From contig CP012155.1 in the NCBI GenBank assembly GCA_001602415.1, forward strand, positions 868,001 through 932,000: a stretch of 64,000 nucleotides of DNA, in the 5' to 3' direction. Made by a program: the position numbers and the translations under genes. This DNA comes from Bacteroidetes bacterium UKL13-3 (GTDB taxonomy: Bacteria > Bacteroidota > Bacteroidia > UKL13-3). Positions 63,629 through 64,000 of this stretch are shown here, piece after piece. The notes below the pieces were generated by a model. That model was not told where the DNA came from, searched no databases, and saw nothing but the letters and a program-made list of their open reading frames with translations. Numbering within the stretch: position 1 is the stretch's first letter; every line of letters starts with the position of its first letter.

Positions 63629-63757
63629 GCTCTTAGCTACTAGCCTTTGGCTTTTGGCAGGAAGCGTTTAGAAGATACAAAATATATATATATTAACACA
63701 TAAAAGCCAACAGCTAAAAGCCAACAGCCAATAGCCGACAGGCAGCCAACAGCAGCA
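63629..63757. repeat. Intercistronic AGCTTTTGGC-type repeat hairpin between sufB and sufC
   Basis: Left arm agctactagcctttggcttt (from about 63635) and right arm with tandem aaaagccaacagct and aaaagccaacagcc units (from about 63703) are imperfect complements. Same family as 21671-21757. Confidence 0.75.
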
Positions 63758-63758
63758 C

Positions 63759-64000
63759 ATGTTAGAAATAAAAGAACTAAAGGCAGAAATTGAAGGAAAG
63801 AAAATCCTGAACGGAATAAACTTGGTAGTAAAACCGGGTGAAGTACACGCTATTATGGGGCCAAACGGTGCCGGGAAAAGTACCTTGTCAAGCGTTTTGG
63901 CAGGCCGTGCCGATTATGAAGTAACAGGTGGTACCGTTTCATTTAACGGAAAAGATTTATTGGATATGGCTCCAGAAGACAGAGCCCGCGAAGGAGTATT
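63759..64000 (+). CDS. sufC: Fe-S assembly ATPase SufC, N-terminal part
   Basis: Eighty codons are visible before the window ends. [19 protein letters not shown] opens an ABC-type ATPase; the Walker A is GPNGAGKST near residues 36-44, followed by [16 protein letters not shown], diagnostic of SufC. It powers the SufBCD scaffold. It follows sufB on the same strand. Confidence 0.95.
   Translation, partial: MLEIKELKAEIEGKKILNGINLVVKPGEVHAIMGPNGAGKSTLSSVLAGRADYEVTGGTVSFNGKDLLDMAPEDRAREGV

Overview
The window is a 64-kb stretch of chromosome from a member of the Bacteroidota. The evidence is three proteins with type IX secretion (T9SS) C-terminal sorting domains, a TonB-dependent receptor with a carboxypeptidase-regulatory-like N-terminus paired with a DUF4249 lipoprotein, an S46 dipeptidyl-peptidase, the serC-serA-DUF1015 cluster, AT-rich leaders without Shine-Dalgarno sequences and TAnnTTTG-like -7 boxes. 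I cannot fix the family; the gene set fits the Chitinophagales/Sphingobacteriales part of the phylum or an uncultured relative. No rRNA, tRNA, CRISPR array or recognisable defence system was found.

Layout. 0-6.3 kb: a truncated DPP IV-type peptidase preceded by a GxxExxY protein, a GlcD-like FAD oxidase, a CDF metal exporter and a T9SS cargo protein. 6.5-11 kb: dnaE and two tandem thioredoxin genes. 11-14 kb: an accessory patch between two similar hairpin terminators, holding a frameshifted beta-helix gene, a methyltransferase, a relict ORF and an IS30 transposase fragment. 14-20 kb: TonB receptor/DUF4249 pair and S46 peptidase/DUF4920 pair. 20-24 kb: serine biosynthesis on the minus strand. 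24-32 kb: outer-membrane protein, rhomboid protease, phosphoesterase, M43-type T9SS metalloprotease, DUF6580 membrane protein and double-domain M16 peptidase. 32-36.6 kb: gcvP and a SIMPL-domain protein. 36.6-37.6 kb: an IS1595-type insertion sequence. 38-61.8 kb: one gene for a 7,908-residue T9SS-secreted, adhesin-like protein. 61.9-64 kb: a small zinc-ribbon protein and the start of the suf operon (sufB, sufC).

The outstanding object is the giant gene. After a signal peptide it encodes four large beta-helix-type modules in a long-short-long-short order, then two arrays of twelve nearly identical 94-residue repeats (282 bp each) separated by Ig-like domains, and a C-terminal T9SS sorting domain. 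The repeats show higher-order duplications and switches of identity inside units, the marks of continuing recombination. An insertion sequence lies just upstream.

A second theme is small dispersed intergenic repeats. At least four sequence families sit between genes, make hairpins between serA and DUF1015 and between sufB and sufC, and in one case supply the coding sequence of a signal peptide (the DPP IV-like gene). No clear multi-gene system of a new kind was identified; the novelty is in the giant repeat protein and in the behaviour of these repeats.
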